From assembly GCF_029962835.1 (NCBI RefSeq), contig NC_080573.1, forward strand, positions 39,177,001 to 39,241,000: DNA of 64,000 bases, in the 5' to 3' direction. The stretch comes from Magnolia sinica (taxonomy: Eukaryota; Streptophyta; Magnoliopsida; Magnoliales; Magnoliaceae). Shown here piece by piece: positions 23,071 through 36,200 of this stretch. Every line of letters starts with the position of its first letter. Position 1 is the first letter of the stretch. The notes under the pieces were generated by a model. It ran no database searches, was not told the origin of the DNA, and saw only the letters and a list, made by a program, of their open reading frames with translations. Both the position numbers and the translations under genes were made by a program.

Positions 23071-23596
23071 AGGCAGATCTATCTTATTTTTCTTCTCAAG
23101 CCTAAAGACGAGCTCGCAAGGTGGATAGATGGCTTAGATCTAACACAAACCTCGTGATCAGGCCGCAGGACTGTTGACGTCAAGCAACAGCTATATACAT
23201 TTGGTGTGGCTTGCTGGCCCACCGTCCAGATGGACGATTAGATATAATACATACCTCAAAATTAGACCCACATAGCTTGCTGACGTGATACAGCAGCTAC
23301 TGCTGGTGCGTGGATGGTTTAGATATAACACGTGCATCATGCGAGACCCACAAAACTTGCTGACGTGTAACCAGCATCTGCTGCTAATCATGGGTCCCCA
23401 CCGTCTAGATGGATGGTTGGGATATAACATATACCTCATGATCAGGCCGTCCCTAGATGGACGGTTTAGATATAATACATACCTTATGATCAGACGCATA
23501 GAACTTGCTGTTGTTAAGACAACAGCTATATAGCTGGTGTAATCGTACACCGACTAATCTATTTCATAGAGGTGGGTCCGACGTGGGGCCTACCAG

Positions 23597-23694
<98 letters not shown>
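23597..23694. repeat. (TA)n(GT)n compound microsatellite
   Basis: About 9 TA units followed by about 37 GT units. It creates spurious VCVCVC frames. Confidence 0.97.
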
Positions 23695-24288
23695 TAGTCT
23701 GCCCACGTCCAGCGATAACCATCCAGATTACTTGACGGTGTGGATAAACCTTATGGTGGGTCCCACGTCCAGATTTTCGGATGGTGAGGACATATCACAC
23801 ACACAAGGTGGGGTCCATGTACACATGGGCCACCAACCTTCAATCTAGCTGATATTTATGTCATCTTCATCACCAACACCTATTGCTGGACAGCAACAGG
23901 TCCAGCTAGGTGTGGCCCACCTGATCCACATCCTGACGATCAAGGAAAGGGGTGAGAGAGGGATGGGCAGGGTATGGGTTGTACTTGACTTGATTGATTG
24001 ATGGATTGATGTGATGGGCTGTAGAGATTCTCTCAGAATTCACAACGTAGTGTTTTTCTCTAAATGAATGCGGGCCCACAACTCCTGGCCTGGGTATCAC
24101 ATTGGCGCGCAAGACATGGCGACGGCGTGGTCACTAGGGTACAAGTTTCGAGTCGAGCTGACTCAGATTTTCTGGATGCAACTTAAGGTCTCGCGCAAAC
24201 GCCGATTACAGGTCACAGTTTGTCGAAATTGGATCGGGAGAATAGCTAGAGTCTATGGAACAGTACGGACTAGGATATGGGCCTTATA

Positions 24289-25026
24289 ACTGCTGTAATG
24301 ACGTCAGTCAGTTCCCTGGCCTGACCATAATGCATGCGTTATATCCAGACTGTCCATCTGGACAATGAGCCAACAGGCCACACCAGCAGCAGCTGGTGCT
24401 GCATTGATGTCAGCAAATTCTGTGGGTCCCGTATGATGTATGTGTTATATCTAAACCGTCCATTTGCATGGACGTTAGTAAGTTCTAAAGGTTTGATCAT
24501 CCAGTAAGTGTTAATCCAAACCGTCCATCTACTTATATAGCAGCTGTGTGGACCTGATCATGCAATAATTGTTAATCCAAACCGTTCATCCACTTGTGAG
24601 CTCGTCTTAAGGTTGTAGACAGAAAGTTAAGGCAGATTTACCTATCAGGTGGACCACAATGTAAAAATCAGTGAAGGATTGAACATCCACCATTGAAACC
24701 GTTTTGAGGTCACAGAAGTTCTGGATCAATATTTAATTTGTTTTTCCCCTTAATTTAAGCCTATGTGACCTTATGAACAGATTGGATGGAAAATAAACGT
24801 TATGGTGGGCCCTGTGGATTTTAATCAGTGAAAATCATTATCTCCGCTGCTATTTGTGGCATGGTCTAGATGATCTTCTGATATGATTCATTTTTTTGGG
24901 TAATGCTCTAATATAATCTCTATAAATAGATGAATGGTGTCGGTAGTCTAGTTGGAACGGTGGGCCCACTTGATGTATATGGGGTCCATGTGATGCAACC
25001 CATTTTGATGTTTATGAGGCCCATTG
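24289..25026 (+). repeat. Family R copy C, second piece
   Basis: This resumes copy C to the right of nested copy D. It contains phrases such as CCGTCCATCT and the GTGGACCAC module (24645-24810). It ends in GGCCCATTG, where CATTG (25022-25026) is the left target duplication of the Copia insertion, and it continues at 40468. Confidence 0.7.
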
Positions 25027-27375
25027 TGAAAGTGCCCTTGTTTGTCAATTAATGTGAGTGATGAGTCAGCTAGACTGAAAATCTTATAGGAAGATTGATC
25101 AAAGCGTCTCAACCGGATGTGTGCACGAACTCGCCATAGGTAAATCTAAGCCTCACATCCCTTCTCCCAAAACACTAGGTATATAAAACCCTTAAAAAAA
25201 TTAGAACATCATAGGGTTTTTAAGTTAAGAAAACTTTTTTAAAATCAGAAAATCTCTAAGTTTTCTTGCTTTGTCGATTTATCGATAATAGGTTCGATAA
25301 AATTGAGATGTGTTGTCGATGTCCTCGAAAACTCAATTGATAAAATCGAATGAGGACATAAAGTGTCCAGCAACTGCATATACATCTGGACGAAATTATC
25401 GATGTATTGATTCCCATATCGATATCATCGATATTTGAATCTTGAGTTTATCAAAATAGACTCGATATAATCAACATCAGAGTATTTGTGTCCCTGTTTT
25501 TATAAGAAAATCATGAAGACCTTCGATATATCGAAGTACCCACAACATCCACAGAATTTAAATATCGATGATATCGGAAAGCCTTCGATGATATCGGTCT
25601 TGGACACAGTCTTTTCAGCAACATTTTTTAGGTGATTTTTATTTTTGATCGAGGGTCACTCGATAGAATCGATATTCAAATATCGATGATATCGAGGCAG
25701 GATCGATGGCATCGAGATGGACATAAACTTGTCCAGCAAGCTTACTGGAAAATCTTTTGGATTTATTGATGCATCGACACTGCCTTCGATATCATCGGTA
25801 TTCAAATTCCAATGATATCAAGTGTACCTTGATCATATCTTTTGGCCTGAAAAATTTCGAAGCCAGTCTCTCTCATTTTTCAAATATCGAGGAATCGATC
25901 CTCGTATCGATGATATCGGAGCTCGAAATCCGATGACATCGACACGTGTTTTGATGCTCTCGATTAGTTGACAAAAAGTTTTAATAGAGTATGACATTTG
26001 AGTTTGTGTCATCGAGCGGCTAGTCGATACAATCGAGAGTATACGCTCGATGATATCGACCTTGTCCAATGATATAAAACTCTATCATAAATGTGAACGT
26101 TTTATATCCATTGGAACTTTTTACCTATAAATAGAGAACTTGTCTTTAGTTGCTGAGAGAGAAAGAAGAGAGTGCTTTTGAGTGTTTAACCTTTGATCAT
26201 TTACCCAAAGCCTTTTCTCTCAAGGGAGTTCATCTTCCAATCCACCCTCATCATGGATATTCAATAGAGTGGATTGGGGAATGAACTACCGCATTCAAGG
26301 ATTCTCCATCTACTACCTTAATGGCAAATTATTAAGTTGGGATGCCTTGAATGCATAGATGACTGGAATCACTTTATCTTCCTTATAGGAAAACATTTCA
26401 TAGAGTAAGATTCCGTCTTCACCTTAACCCAAGCCAAAGCCTTGTATTAGTACATCATCTGTGTTGCGGATCAAGGAAGTAGAAGATTATTCATCAATAA
26501 AGGAAGAAATCTTCGACAACATGCTGAATGGGACTCATCCACTTATCTGTAAGTTATTAGAATCGAGAGGACACTTATGATCATTCCTTTTTAGGATTGG
26601 GTCTAAGGTGTTTCTCACCCCTTTAAGCCTTCGTAGGAGGCCTCCGGCGGAAGTGTATGTGGTGGGTGCATTATGTTGACCTTGCTCTATGGAGAGCATA
26701 AATAGTTCGGGTCTTATGGAAGATCCTTGGCTAGTGTGCCTAAAAGTGGGTGCTTTGTGTTGACCCTTGCTCGTGAAAGCATAAACAGTGAGGTTCCTCG
26801 TGTGGATCCTTGGCCAGTGTGCCTAAAACCGGGTGCTATGTGTTGACCCTTGCTCAGGAAGCATAAACAGTAAGCCTAGGTGTAAGTTGTAAAGGTTGAA
26901 GGTGAACTGATTTAAAACCTTAGGTTTATGGGGAACCACTGTGAAACCTCCTTAGTGAAATCAGGTACACTCAAGGGTTGAGTGCGGTTACCGGGAGTGG
27001 AATAAACAAGTAGTCGAACCACTATAAAAATGACTGTGTTTGAGATTACTGTTGTCTTTCATTTGACTACGTGATTTCCTTAATTACTTTCATACCTAAT
27101 TATCTGAGATCACACCTCACACACACTCACAGTCATATCTATTATAGACTAGTTTACATTTTGTTCATCTCTCAAATAGTTTGTGATTGGATCCTCTACT
27201 AGGCTTGGAAGCCAGTAGAGTTACTCTTGAGTAATCCTAATATATGTTTGCTGTTAGGATTAGTGTGATAGAATTTTAAAATATCATGAAATTATTAAAA
27301 ATTTCAATTCACCCCCCCTCTAGGACATATTGGCATATTCCTACTTCAACTAAAGCGGTCTTTACCGCAATTTCA
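25027..27375 (+). repeat. 5' LTR of the SIRE-like element
   Basis: The 2349-base LTR starts TGAAAGTGCCC and ends CGCAATTTCA. The segment 25260-26080, upstream of the TATA box, is packed with variants of ATCGATGATATCGA. Downstream, 26640-26880 carries three imperfect copies of a unit ending in CTTGGCCAGTGTGCCTAAAA. It is nearly collinear with the 3' LTR but differs by scattered substitutions, so the insertion is not recent. Confidence 0.9.
26126..26133 (+). promoter_or_regulatory. TATA box of the SIRE-like 5' LTR
   Basis: TATAAATA is followed about 30 bases later by the GAGAGAGAAAGAAGAGAG leader. The same box is conserved at 33155-33162 in the 3' LTR. It likely marks the U3/R boundary. Confidence 0.7.
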
Positions 27376-27376
27376 A

Positions 27377-27395
27377 TAGCTATCAAAGCAGGTCT
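27377..27395 (+). other. Primer-binding site (initiator Met-tRNA type)
   Basis: TAGCTATCAAAGCAGGTCT starts two bases after the LTR end and resembles TGGTATCAGAGC-type sites with a few mismatches. Its position is right for minus-strand priming. Confidence 0.6.
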
Positions 27396-27446
27396 CTCTT
27401 TAAGGGCTTCACCGCCTAGAGAGTGATCTTGACTGAAGTTAGGAAT

Positions 27447-29308
27447 ATGGCCAAAGGAGAGGGCTCATCGGTCACTAGGCCTCCAATATTTGATGGCTCA
27501 AATTATGCATACTGGAAGGCTAGAATGCACTACTTTCTGAGATCTTGGGATCATGATGGTTGGGATATAGTTGAAAGTGGATATGTGCCACCATCTGAAC
27601 AAATTGTATTTGATAGTGGCACAACCATCACAAAACCCAAACCCAAAGAGAAGTGGCCGACGTTCGATAAAGAAAAACAAACTGCTGAAGCTAAAGCTAT
27701 GAACGCCATTTACTATGCTGTGTCCCAAGATATTTTCAATCAAATAAGTATGTGTGGGACATCCAAAGAAGCATGGGATCTATTGGAACAACCCATGAAT
27801 GCACAAGCACTGTGAAGAGATCTAAACTTCAACTCCTGACTTCACAATTCGAAAGTCTCAGAATGGAAGAGCATGAGACCTTCATAGAGTTCTTCACAAA
27901 ATTGAATATCATTTGCAACTCCATGGGTGGATTGGGAGAAAAAGTTTCGGTTCCAAAAATCTGTAGGAAAATACTTAGATCATTGTCAGAACGATTTAAT
28001 CCCAAAGTAACAACTATTGAAGAGTGTAAGAATATTAATGAAATGAAAGTAGAAGAACTGGTATGTTCCCTACAAACTTTTGAACTACACTTCAAACAAA
28101 CCCAAAAATCCAAAACAATTGTCTTAAAAACTACAAAGAAAACAACGAATGAGGACAGTGGAAGTGAAAAGGAAGATGAAGATGAGGAAGTAGCTTTGCT
28201 GGCACAAAGATTCAGGAAATTTTTTAAGAAGAATCGTGGCCGTCCTTCCAGAGGAAGGTGGGTGGACAACTAACCTTTTGCAGGTAAATTTGGTAAAAAG
28301 GCTAAGGAACCAAAATGCTATGCCTATCAAAAGTATGGACACTTATCTACTGAATGCCCAAATAGAAAAACAAAGGGTAAAGCAATGGCTGCCACATGGG
28401 ATGATACGGAGGAGTCAAACTCAGAATCTAGCAACTCAGAAAGCGATGGAGACCAAAAATCTTTAAAAATCCTTATGGTCTCTACTGCTTCAATCATTCC
28501 CATTACTACTGAGAATGTGTCAGAACTGCAAGCCACTGAATCATTTCCGTCTGATAATGAGGAAATTGGAGGAGAAGAAGAGAAAGAAAAGGATAAACTG
28601 CAAGATGCTTACAATCAACTCTATATTCATAGCATCCACATCCTTAAAAGACTTGGAATGTCTGAAAATAAAAAGAAATTGTTGTGAAAAGACTTAGACA
28701 AAACCTTGAAAATTAATATATATTTAATTAATGATTTATAGCAATATCATTCAGACAATGATAAGTTAGAAAGAATCAATCTATACCTAAAAACGGAATC
28801 ATCAAAGCTTATTAAACAAGTTGAATTATTAAAAGATGAAAATGAGCAACTCAAGAATGAGAATCACACACTCCTTTTTGACTTAGAGAAATCTAGCAAA
28901 ATTGCTGAAATAAATTTTAAAATTTCCTAGAGTGGTGAAAAGCTAGAAAAGTTGTTAGGGATGGGAAGACGAGGAAAAGACAAGAGTGGCTTAGGTTATG
29001 ATAAAGCTAAGAGGAGAAATGGAAATGCAGCACCAACAATTGAAAAATCTACTGCTTCGGGTAGTAATATGAGAACTACTCCAGTTTGTCATTTATGTGA
29101 TGATATGGGTCATTATAAGTTTGAATGCTTGACACCGAGAAGGACTCTATCACCACCTAAAATGAAAGACAGAATGAAGGAATCATTAGATCAAATGGGT
29201 GAGATAAACATAAAAACTAAATCTACCACAACAAAGAATTCTGTCTCAAAATGGATAGTAAAAGAAAAACTGAATTGTCAAATAACTAATTCTATTCATA
29301 TACCCTGA
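27447..29308 (+). pseudogene. Copia (SIRE-like) gag remnant
   Basis: Gag forms the capsid of the retroelement particle. The frame from the ATG at 27447 reads PPIFDGSNYAYWKARMHYFL and then WDIVESGY, the DUF4219/UBN2 start. After a frame shift at about 27790 it continues EEHETFIEFFTKLN and KILRSLSERFNPKVT, typical capsid core. An acidic linker (28140-28200) follows. A first knuckle CYAYQKYGHLSTEC (about 28316) has Tyr in place of the second Cys. After another break a second knuckle CHLCDDMGHYKFEC (about 29087) is intact. The protein then reaches DLNC-like SIRE residues and stops just before the protease would begin. Confidence 0.85.
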
Positions 29309-29309
29309 A

Positions 29310-29973
29310 ATATCAAGCATGAAAAGACAAGTCCAGGTCATGCATCTAAATCTGGATATTTGCTGAAATGATGCAATTTTTGCTGAGCTCAAAATGATGT
29401 ATCTGAGGTTCCTCACCTCAATCTTTTGTATATAAACATTCTAATGTTTATAATTTTGATGTGCACAGTGATTGTACATAATTTTGCCAGGTATACTATT
29501 GATTCAGAGAAATACTAAAAGTATACATGAAGGGTTGTTTGAATGCTGAAAATTGAAAATATTCATCTTTGATATGTCTGTCGATAAGTCATTCTCGATT
29601 AATCGATAATCATCGACACCTCTTTAGAATGTGAAGAGCCATATGATCAAGAATAATATCGAAGAAGGTCTCGATAACATCAAGGGAGTGACATCGATAT
29701 CATCGAAAAACTGGTCGATGATATCGATAGATGCTGCCCAATATAAGGCGGTCGAGCACGAAAAAGGGACTTCTACCTTAGGGTTTTCCTTTCCTCTTCC
29801 CTATTCGCTCCTATCAACCGGACTGCTTGGTGCCTCGTAGGACAGCCCCAAACACTCCTCAAATCCGGTAATATCCTTCAATACATTGAGATTCCATCTC
29901 CTTTTTGGGTCTTTCATTTTCAGTCAAGCCTTGTCCTCTTTCCCAAAATTCTTTGAATTTACTTTTTGTCTAA
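29310..29973 (+). other. Pol deletion scar and intergenic part of the Copia element
   Basis: This 0.66 kb stretch replaces what should be several kilobases of protease, integrase, RT and RNase H. No pol motif (DSG, HHCC, DDE, YVDD) was seen in any frame. At 29580-29740 it contains ATCGATGATATCGA-like palindromes like those of the LTR, which suggests recombination or template switching between LTR and internal DNA. Confidence 0.6.
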
Positions 29974-31212
29974 ATGGGAAAAGACAAAGGAAAAGCATCC
30001 GGACCAGGTGAGTCTTCGAGATCCGCCAGACAAAAAGTGCTAGCTCCAAAAGAAAGGGCAAGGGCCCCAGAACGTGGGACCCCCACAAGGTAACGCACGA
30101 GACAGAGTAGGTCCCAGTCTGAACCATTAGCTCCTCCTCTGACTGGATTAACTTTACGTCCACTAAAATACATGGGTAGGAAGCTCATTCACGAGAGAAA
30201 GGTAGACAGGGATTGTCTAAGACCTTACAATTTAAAATCCTTGTTTGCTGCAATCGATTGGTTGCCCGTTCTCAATTTCAGTGGGCCATGTCAACTCGAA
30301 CAAACACGCAACTTCCTTGTCGCGTGTCACTCACCCGTGTCTGATCCTCCTTCTATCATGGTCTCTTTGGATGATGATGATGTACTGATCACTCCTGCTA
30401 CAATGGCAAACATTCTCGGACTGACAATGACATCAGAAGGCCTCCATGAAATGGACGTCAAAAATGTTGAAATTCGGTCCATGGTGACTAAGTACCTATG
30501 TCATGGTAAAGACATCCCTTGGCATCAAGGGAATGCGTTGAAATCTAGGTACATGGAACCATGATTTCGGGTTTTGCACGGTATCTTCACCACAAATACA
30601 TATCCTAGAAGTACCAACCGGTCCGATCTCACAGGTTTTATGACCATGCTAGTGTACTCAATTGCCAGAGGTATAAAGATTTGTCTTCCGACTCTGCTTG
30701 TCCATCAGTTGGACTATGCCGTTTATACATCCAGGGACCTTCACCTGCCCTATCCCTAGATCATAAACATGATATGCAACGCCATCGGCTTCCCAACGAC
30801 CAATGATCCTGTACTTCCTCACCCAGTCTTCAACAAAAGCAACATTCGTAAAATGGAATTGAAGTTCCACAAGTACCCTGAGGACCTAGAGGAAGGCATT
30901 CAAGAAGGAGCAGGAGGTGAAGGTGATGTTCTCGGTGAAGGAGCTGAGGCAGCTGGAGATGAAGCTCCTGGGCCCCATCAAGCACCATCCACATCAGGGC
31001 CTGGGTATGTTAAGAGATTTATGCTCCATCGGGATCGGATTGGAGCGATTCAGCAGGATGTTTCCCAGCTCAAGGAATCGGTGGGTGGCATTGGTGAAAG
31101 GCTTACCATCTTGGAGCGCCTAGTGAATGGAGTACAGCAGACTATGCAACAGTTGGTCGAGTTGTTCACCTGTCGTCGAGACGATATAACACCATCTTCC
31201 TCGGCTCCATAA
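29974..31212 (+). pseudogene. Env-position ORF ('putative plant transposon protein' type)
   Basis: A 412-codon frame runs from MGKDKGKASGPGESSRSARQ to the TAA at 31210. It is broken only by three in-frame stops (30091, 30562, 30757) and has no frameshift. After a basic Ser/Arg-rich N-terminus come RDCLRPYNLKSLFAAIDWL, ITPATMANILGLTM and LTGFMTMLVYSIARGIKICL. A Gly/Glu-rich linker follows, then a coiled-coil-like C-terminus (IQQDVSQLKESVGGIGERLT, LERLVNGVQQTMQQLVELF). It resembles the domain named putative plant transposon protein and lies where SIRE/Maximus elements carry their env-like ORF. No signal peptide or clear membrane anchor was seen. Its function is unknown. Confidence 0.65.
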
Positions 31213-32042
31213 ATACTGATTTTTGAATGCTATCACATGCACCTCACTCTTATTTCTGCTTATGAACATTAGTATCTTTTTGGATGTTCTACGCTCTCAT
31301 GGGTGTATGTGATAACTCTCTAATCTACACAAGCTGACGTGTTTTTTTTTTTAGCCCATGGTTGGATATTGATGGTTATTTTTGGGTGCCCTTGAATGGG
31401 CTTGATAATGTTTTTGGATAACTGTTGATCTACTGCCAATCTTGGGCAGTATAGATATGTTTTGGATATTTTGAATATGGCTGATCATAATTTCTTCCTA
31501 TCCTCTGCCATATTTCTATAAGTGTTCACCTATTTTCTCTGAGTATATGTGGTTTGTGCTTATATTGCAGATAGTATGTGATGCATTTAATGTTGTGTTT
31601 ATCCAGCTTACCTATTTCCCTACCTTACTTGGTCTGCTCTGCATACATTAGATCCCAATATGAGATGTCTAATTCACTGTTTTCATCATTATGCATCTAT
31701 CTTTTATATTTGTATGCTCTCTGGATGATTGGTTCTCTTAAATACCTCAAACTTCAGTCAATCTCAACTGCTATATCTTTGCCAATGACTGACAAAAAGG
31801 GAGAGAACGATTCAAACAACCCAAAAGAAAAATTGTATATCTACTTGAATGGTGTTGCAAGTGTTAGGGGGAGCAGTTGCACCAAGCGAGGGGGAGTTTG
31901 AAGTCAGGGGGATCAGCTTCTGAATGTGTTGTGTATATGTCAATGTTAGCATTGTACAATTGTGTAAAGAACATGTACACAATTTATGACGTCGACATAG
32001 AAGCTGTTCTAGGGTGTTTTGGTATTTTATCACGTAATTAAC
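31213..32042 (+). other. Non-coding 3' region of the Copia element
   Basis: T-rich sequence followed by purine blocks GGGGGAGCAG, GAGGGGGAGTTT and CAGGGGGATCAG (31866-31912), decayed polypurine-like tracts of the kind seen before the 3' LTR of SIRE elements. Confidence 0.55.
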
Positions 32043-32054
32043 AAAGGAGGAGAT
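32043..32054 (+). other. Polypurine tract
   Basis: AAAGGAGGAGAT directly precedes the 3' LTR start, the expected primer site for plus-strand synthesis. Confidence 0.75.
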
Positions 32055-33154
32055 TAAAAGTGCCCTGGTTTGTCAATTAACTTGAGTAATGAGTCAGCTA
32101 GAATGCAAAGCCTTATAGAAAGATTGATCAAAGCGTCTCAACCGAATGTGTGCACAAACTTGCCACAGGTAAATTTAAGCCTCACATCCCTTGTCCTAAA
32201 GCACCAGGTATATAAAACCCTTAAAACAAATTAGAACATCATAGGGTTTTTAAGTTAAGAAAACTTTTTCAAAATCAGAAAATCTCTAAGTTTTCTTGCT
32301 TTGTCGATTTATCAATAACAGGTTCGATAAAATCGAGATGTGCTGTCGATGTCCTTGAAAACTCAATCGATAAAATCGAATGAGGACATAAAGTGTCCAG
32401 CAATTGCATATACATTTGGATAGAATTATCGATGTATCGATTCCCATATTGATATCATCGATATTTGAATCTCGAGTTTATCGAAATAGACTCGATATAA
32501 TCGACAGCAGAGTATTTGTGTCCCTATTTTTTATAGGAAAATCATGAAGACCTTTGATATATCGAAGTACCCTCGATATCCTCGGAATTCAAATATCGAT
32601 GATATCGGAAAGCCTTCGATAATATTGGTCTTGGACACAGTCTTTTCATAAACATTTTTTAGGTGATTTTTATTTCTGATCGAGGGTCACTTGATAGAAT
32701 TGATATTCAAATATCGATGATATCAAGGTAGGATCGATGCATCGAGAGTGGACATAAACTTGTCCAGCAAGCTTACTGGAAAATCCTTTGGATTTATCGA
32801 TGCGTCGACACTGCCTTCGATATCATCTGTATTCAAATTCCGATAATATCAAGTGTACCTCGATCATATCTTTTGGCCTGAAAAATTTCGAAGCCAGTCT
32901 CTCTCATTTTTCAAATATCGAGGATCGATCCTTGTATCGATAATATCAGAGTTCGAAATCCGATGAATCGTCACGTGTTTCGATGCTCTTGATCAGTTGG
33001 CAAAAAGTTTCATTAGTGTATGACATTTGAGTTTGTGTCATCGAGCGGCTAGTCGATATAATCGAGAGTATACGCTCGATGATATCGACCCTACTTGATG
33101 ATATCGAACTCTATCATAAATGTGAACGTTTTATATCCGTTGGAACATTTTGCC

Positions 33155-33162
33155 TATAAATA
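33155..33162 (+). promoter_or_regulatory. TATA box of the 3' LTR
   Basis: TATAAATA conserved with 26126-26133. Copy B inserted 85 bases downstream, so transcripts from this LTR would run into copy B. Confidence 0.6.
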
Positions 33163-33246
33163 GAGAGCTTGTCTTTATTTGCTGAGAGAGAAAGAAGAGA
33201 GTGCTTTTGAGTATTTAACCTTAGATCATTTACCCAAAGCCCTTTT

Positions 33247-36200
33247 TGTAAGACCCGTATCCTGGCCTGTACTTTTCCGTAGGCTTCCGCAGTCCTTCCG
33301 GCGACTAGTGATCTGTTATCTACAGTTGCGCGCAACCTTGAGTCGTGTCCCATATTCTAGAGTTGGCTCAACCCGAGACTTGTACCCTAGCGACCGAGCC
33401 GTCGCTACGGTTCCGATGCCGCATATTACGCGCTGAAGCGATACCTGGGCCAAGAGATGTGAGCTCGCGTTCAGTTCGAGGATGAATGTCGCGTGTTGCA
33501 ATCCCTAAAAAATATCATATCAATCACATTAATCAAGTACACATCGCTCTCATCACTCACACCCATCCCCAAGTACAACCGACCCCCTTAAAGTCAACTC
33601 TCTCCCTTACACAAGTATACCCATCACCTCACTTACCCATCCCATCCTCTCTCTCTCTCTCTCATTTCCTTCATTTTTCAAGCAACCATGAGACTCCAAC
33701 GTCCAAGCCTCCATATGAGAAGCCATGTGTAGCCCACCTTCCTACTTCCCATCTCCACCATCCAAAGTCCATCTCAACCGTCAGAATCGTTTCCTTCGAG
33801 CTCTAGATTGTGTTGGCGGAAGAAGTCCAAGAAGATCAAAGGTGGGTGTTCATAGCATTAAATTTCTTTGATTTTGTTAATTTGAGGGCCCACATGGTGG
33901 GACCCATTTTGATGTATGACCGTATCAGAGGGACCCATAGTGGCGGGGTCCCTCCACTACGCTAACCCCTCTTTATCTATCTCTCCCTCTCTTTATCCTT
34001 TGGTGATGGAATGTGGCCCACCTATGAAGTATGTATCATATCCATGTTGTCCATGCATGGACCACACACATGGGACCCACCATGTAGAACCTGATTGGCT
34101 GGAGTATTTACAACAGCTATATTGTTGTCGTATTCGCGTTACTAAGTCCTGTAGGTGTGACGAAGGTGTGTTATTCAACACCATCCATTCATTTTGCTTG
34201 AAGTGGAACCCCACCTAGATGTATGGTATATCTCCACCGTCCACCCTACTTCCCAGCTCATTTTAGGCATTGAGCCGAAAAATGAAATTAATCTGAAACT
34301 CTAGTAGGCCGCACCATCTAAAACATTATTTTAATAGTGAAAAATTATTAGGGCCCACTGCAATGTTTTCTAAGCATCAAAATATATCCACTATTGGGCT
34401 TCTTAGACTTGTCACGAGCCCAGGAACCCAACCGATGGACTAGATCCTCTTGATGTGGGCCCCACCTATGAAAAACTTCAGATTTAAAAAAAATTATAAA
34501 CAGCAGACGCTATTGCTGTTAGGGTCTAGAGGACGTTGCAGCAAGCAGCGTCTGCTGCTTGGGACGCAGGATCAGTTGGCCCCACTTCAGGCCCCACCAT
34601 GATGTATGTTGAATATCAACACCGTGCACTTGATGGGTCCCTTTTAATTATCGGGACATCCCAAAAATCAGCCATTCATGGCACTTAGGTGGTCCACACC
34701 ACTAACTGTAAGGGATTGAACGCCTACCACCGAAATTCTTTTAGGACTCAGACGTTTCGGATCTATATGAAATTTGTTTTGCCTCTTAACTCTGGTCCTT
34801 GTGACCTTATGAATAGATTGGATGGAAATATCCAGTGGGCCCCACGTGGACCCACTTACAGTGGAGAGTGGACCGACAGTGGAGATGGTTAACAGTGAAG
34901 TGTTAACTGACAGTGGGTGTACTAGCTAGTAGTAAGAAAGAAAAGAAAAACAATAATAATAACAATAATATATGATATTATATGGGGAGGGTAGCCAGTA
35001 CGTGGGACCCATCCCTCTTTTCTTTTTTTCTTTTTTTGGCTGCACGTGCAGCACCTGTGAACATCATCAGGGTCCATGGGACCCATCATCGTCGTCCATC
35101 CATTGGATGGGCCACACCATATTGCATGTGATGGTGGGACCCACCCCACATGTGGGATACACTTTGATGTAATATATATTATATTATATGATATATAGTA
35201 TATATTATCTTATATAATACATACATGATGGTGGGCCCTACGTGGGACCCACCCACGCTATTTAAGGAGGCAGCTGTGTATCATACAACAGCTGTATTAA
35301 CGTCAGCAAGGTCCGTGGGACCAGCTGATGTGTTGATTGCATCCACTCCATCCGTCCATCTAAATGGGACCCATCGTATATGTGCTATATTCAAACCGTC
35401 CCTCTATGTCCATGGGCCACACACACACGTAAAAACCACGTGATGCATGAGGTTTATCTCCCCACCGTCCATTTGTGGTTGAGCAGCAGAATAGCTGCTG
35501 TGTTGATGCAGTAGGTTGTGGGTCCCGTATGATGCATGCGTTGAATCCAAGCCGACCATCTGCTGGGCCCCACTAGATGTTTTTCTATTGTATTTCACAT
35601 CAGCAAGTGGGTTTTGATCATCCAGACCGTTCACCTATATGGACCCCACACGCAGCAGCTATTGCTCCACGGCAGTAAGTTCTGTGGGTTTAGCACGAGG
35701 TACATGTTATATATCCTACACCGTCCACACATATGGGGTCCACCATGATGTATTTGTGGCATTTGGTTCATCCAGCAATGCTGGACGTGGTCCACCTGGC
35801 GTAATTATTTTATATGTGACGGTGGGCACCTACCATGATGTATATGTTTCACCACAACGTTCAACTATTTGAGACCCATGTGATGTACCTATTTTATCCT
35901 CACCATCCATACATCAGGTGGACCACATTGCAGAAAATAGTGGAATTGAACGTCTACCATTGAAACCCTTTTTGGGTCACAGAAGTTTTGGATCTAGACG
36001 AAAACTGCTTTTCCTCTTAATTCAGGTACTTGTGACCTTACGACCAGATTGGGTGGAAATTAGCGCTATGGTGGGCCCTAACTTGATGATGTGTTGTTTT
36101 CACGTTGTCTATCCATTTTGATGGACATGTGGTCCGCCTTGATTTATGATTTCATCCACACTGTCCGTGGGATGTGTGGACCCCAGCCACGATGTATGGG

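Larger units (their letters stand above)
13756..24288 (-). mobile_element. Family R copy D, complete, minus orientation, split by a LINE
   Basis: Read on the minus strand the unit starts TATAAGGCCC at 24288, matching TGTAAGACCC of copy B, and ends GGGGTGAGACA at 13756. The flanking 5-mers are GCTGC (13751-13755) and ACTGC (24289-24293), a four-of-five match to a target duplication. Without the LINE its own length is about 4.0 kb. The parts at 13756-15640 and 22224-24288 run antiparallel to copy B section by section, including the GGTTTGGCCCATTCTCATCA segment that the LINE interrupts. No coding was found. TG...CA ends, a 5-bp duplication and no internal domain suggest a very long solo LTR or a large retrotransposon derivative. 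Confidence 0.75.

Noticed and set aside
23615-23848. VCVCVC-rich frames
   Set aside because: They are translation of the (GT)n microsatellite.
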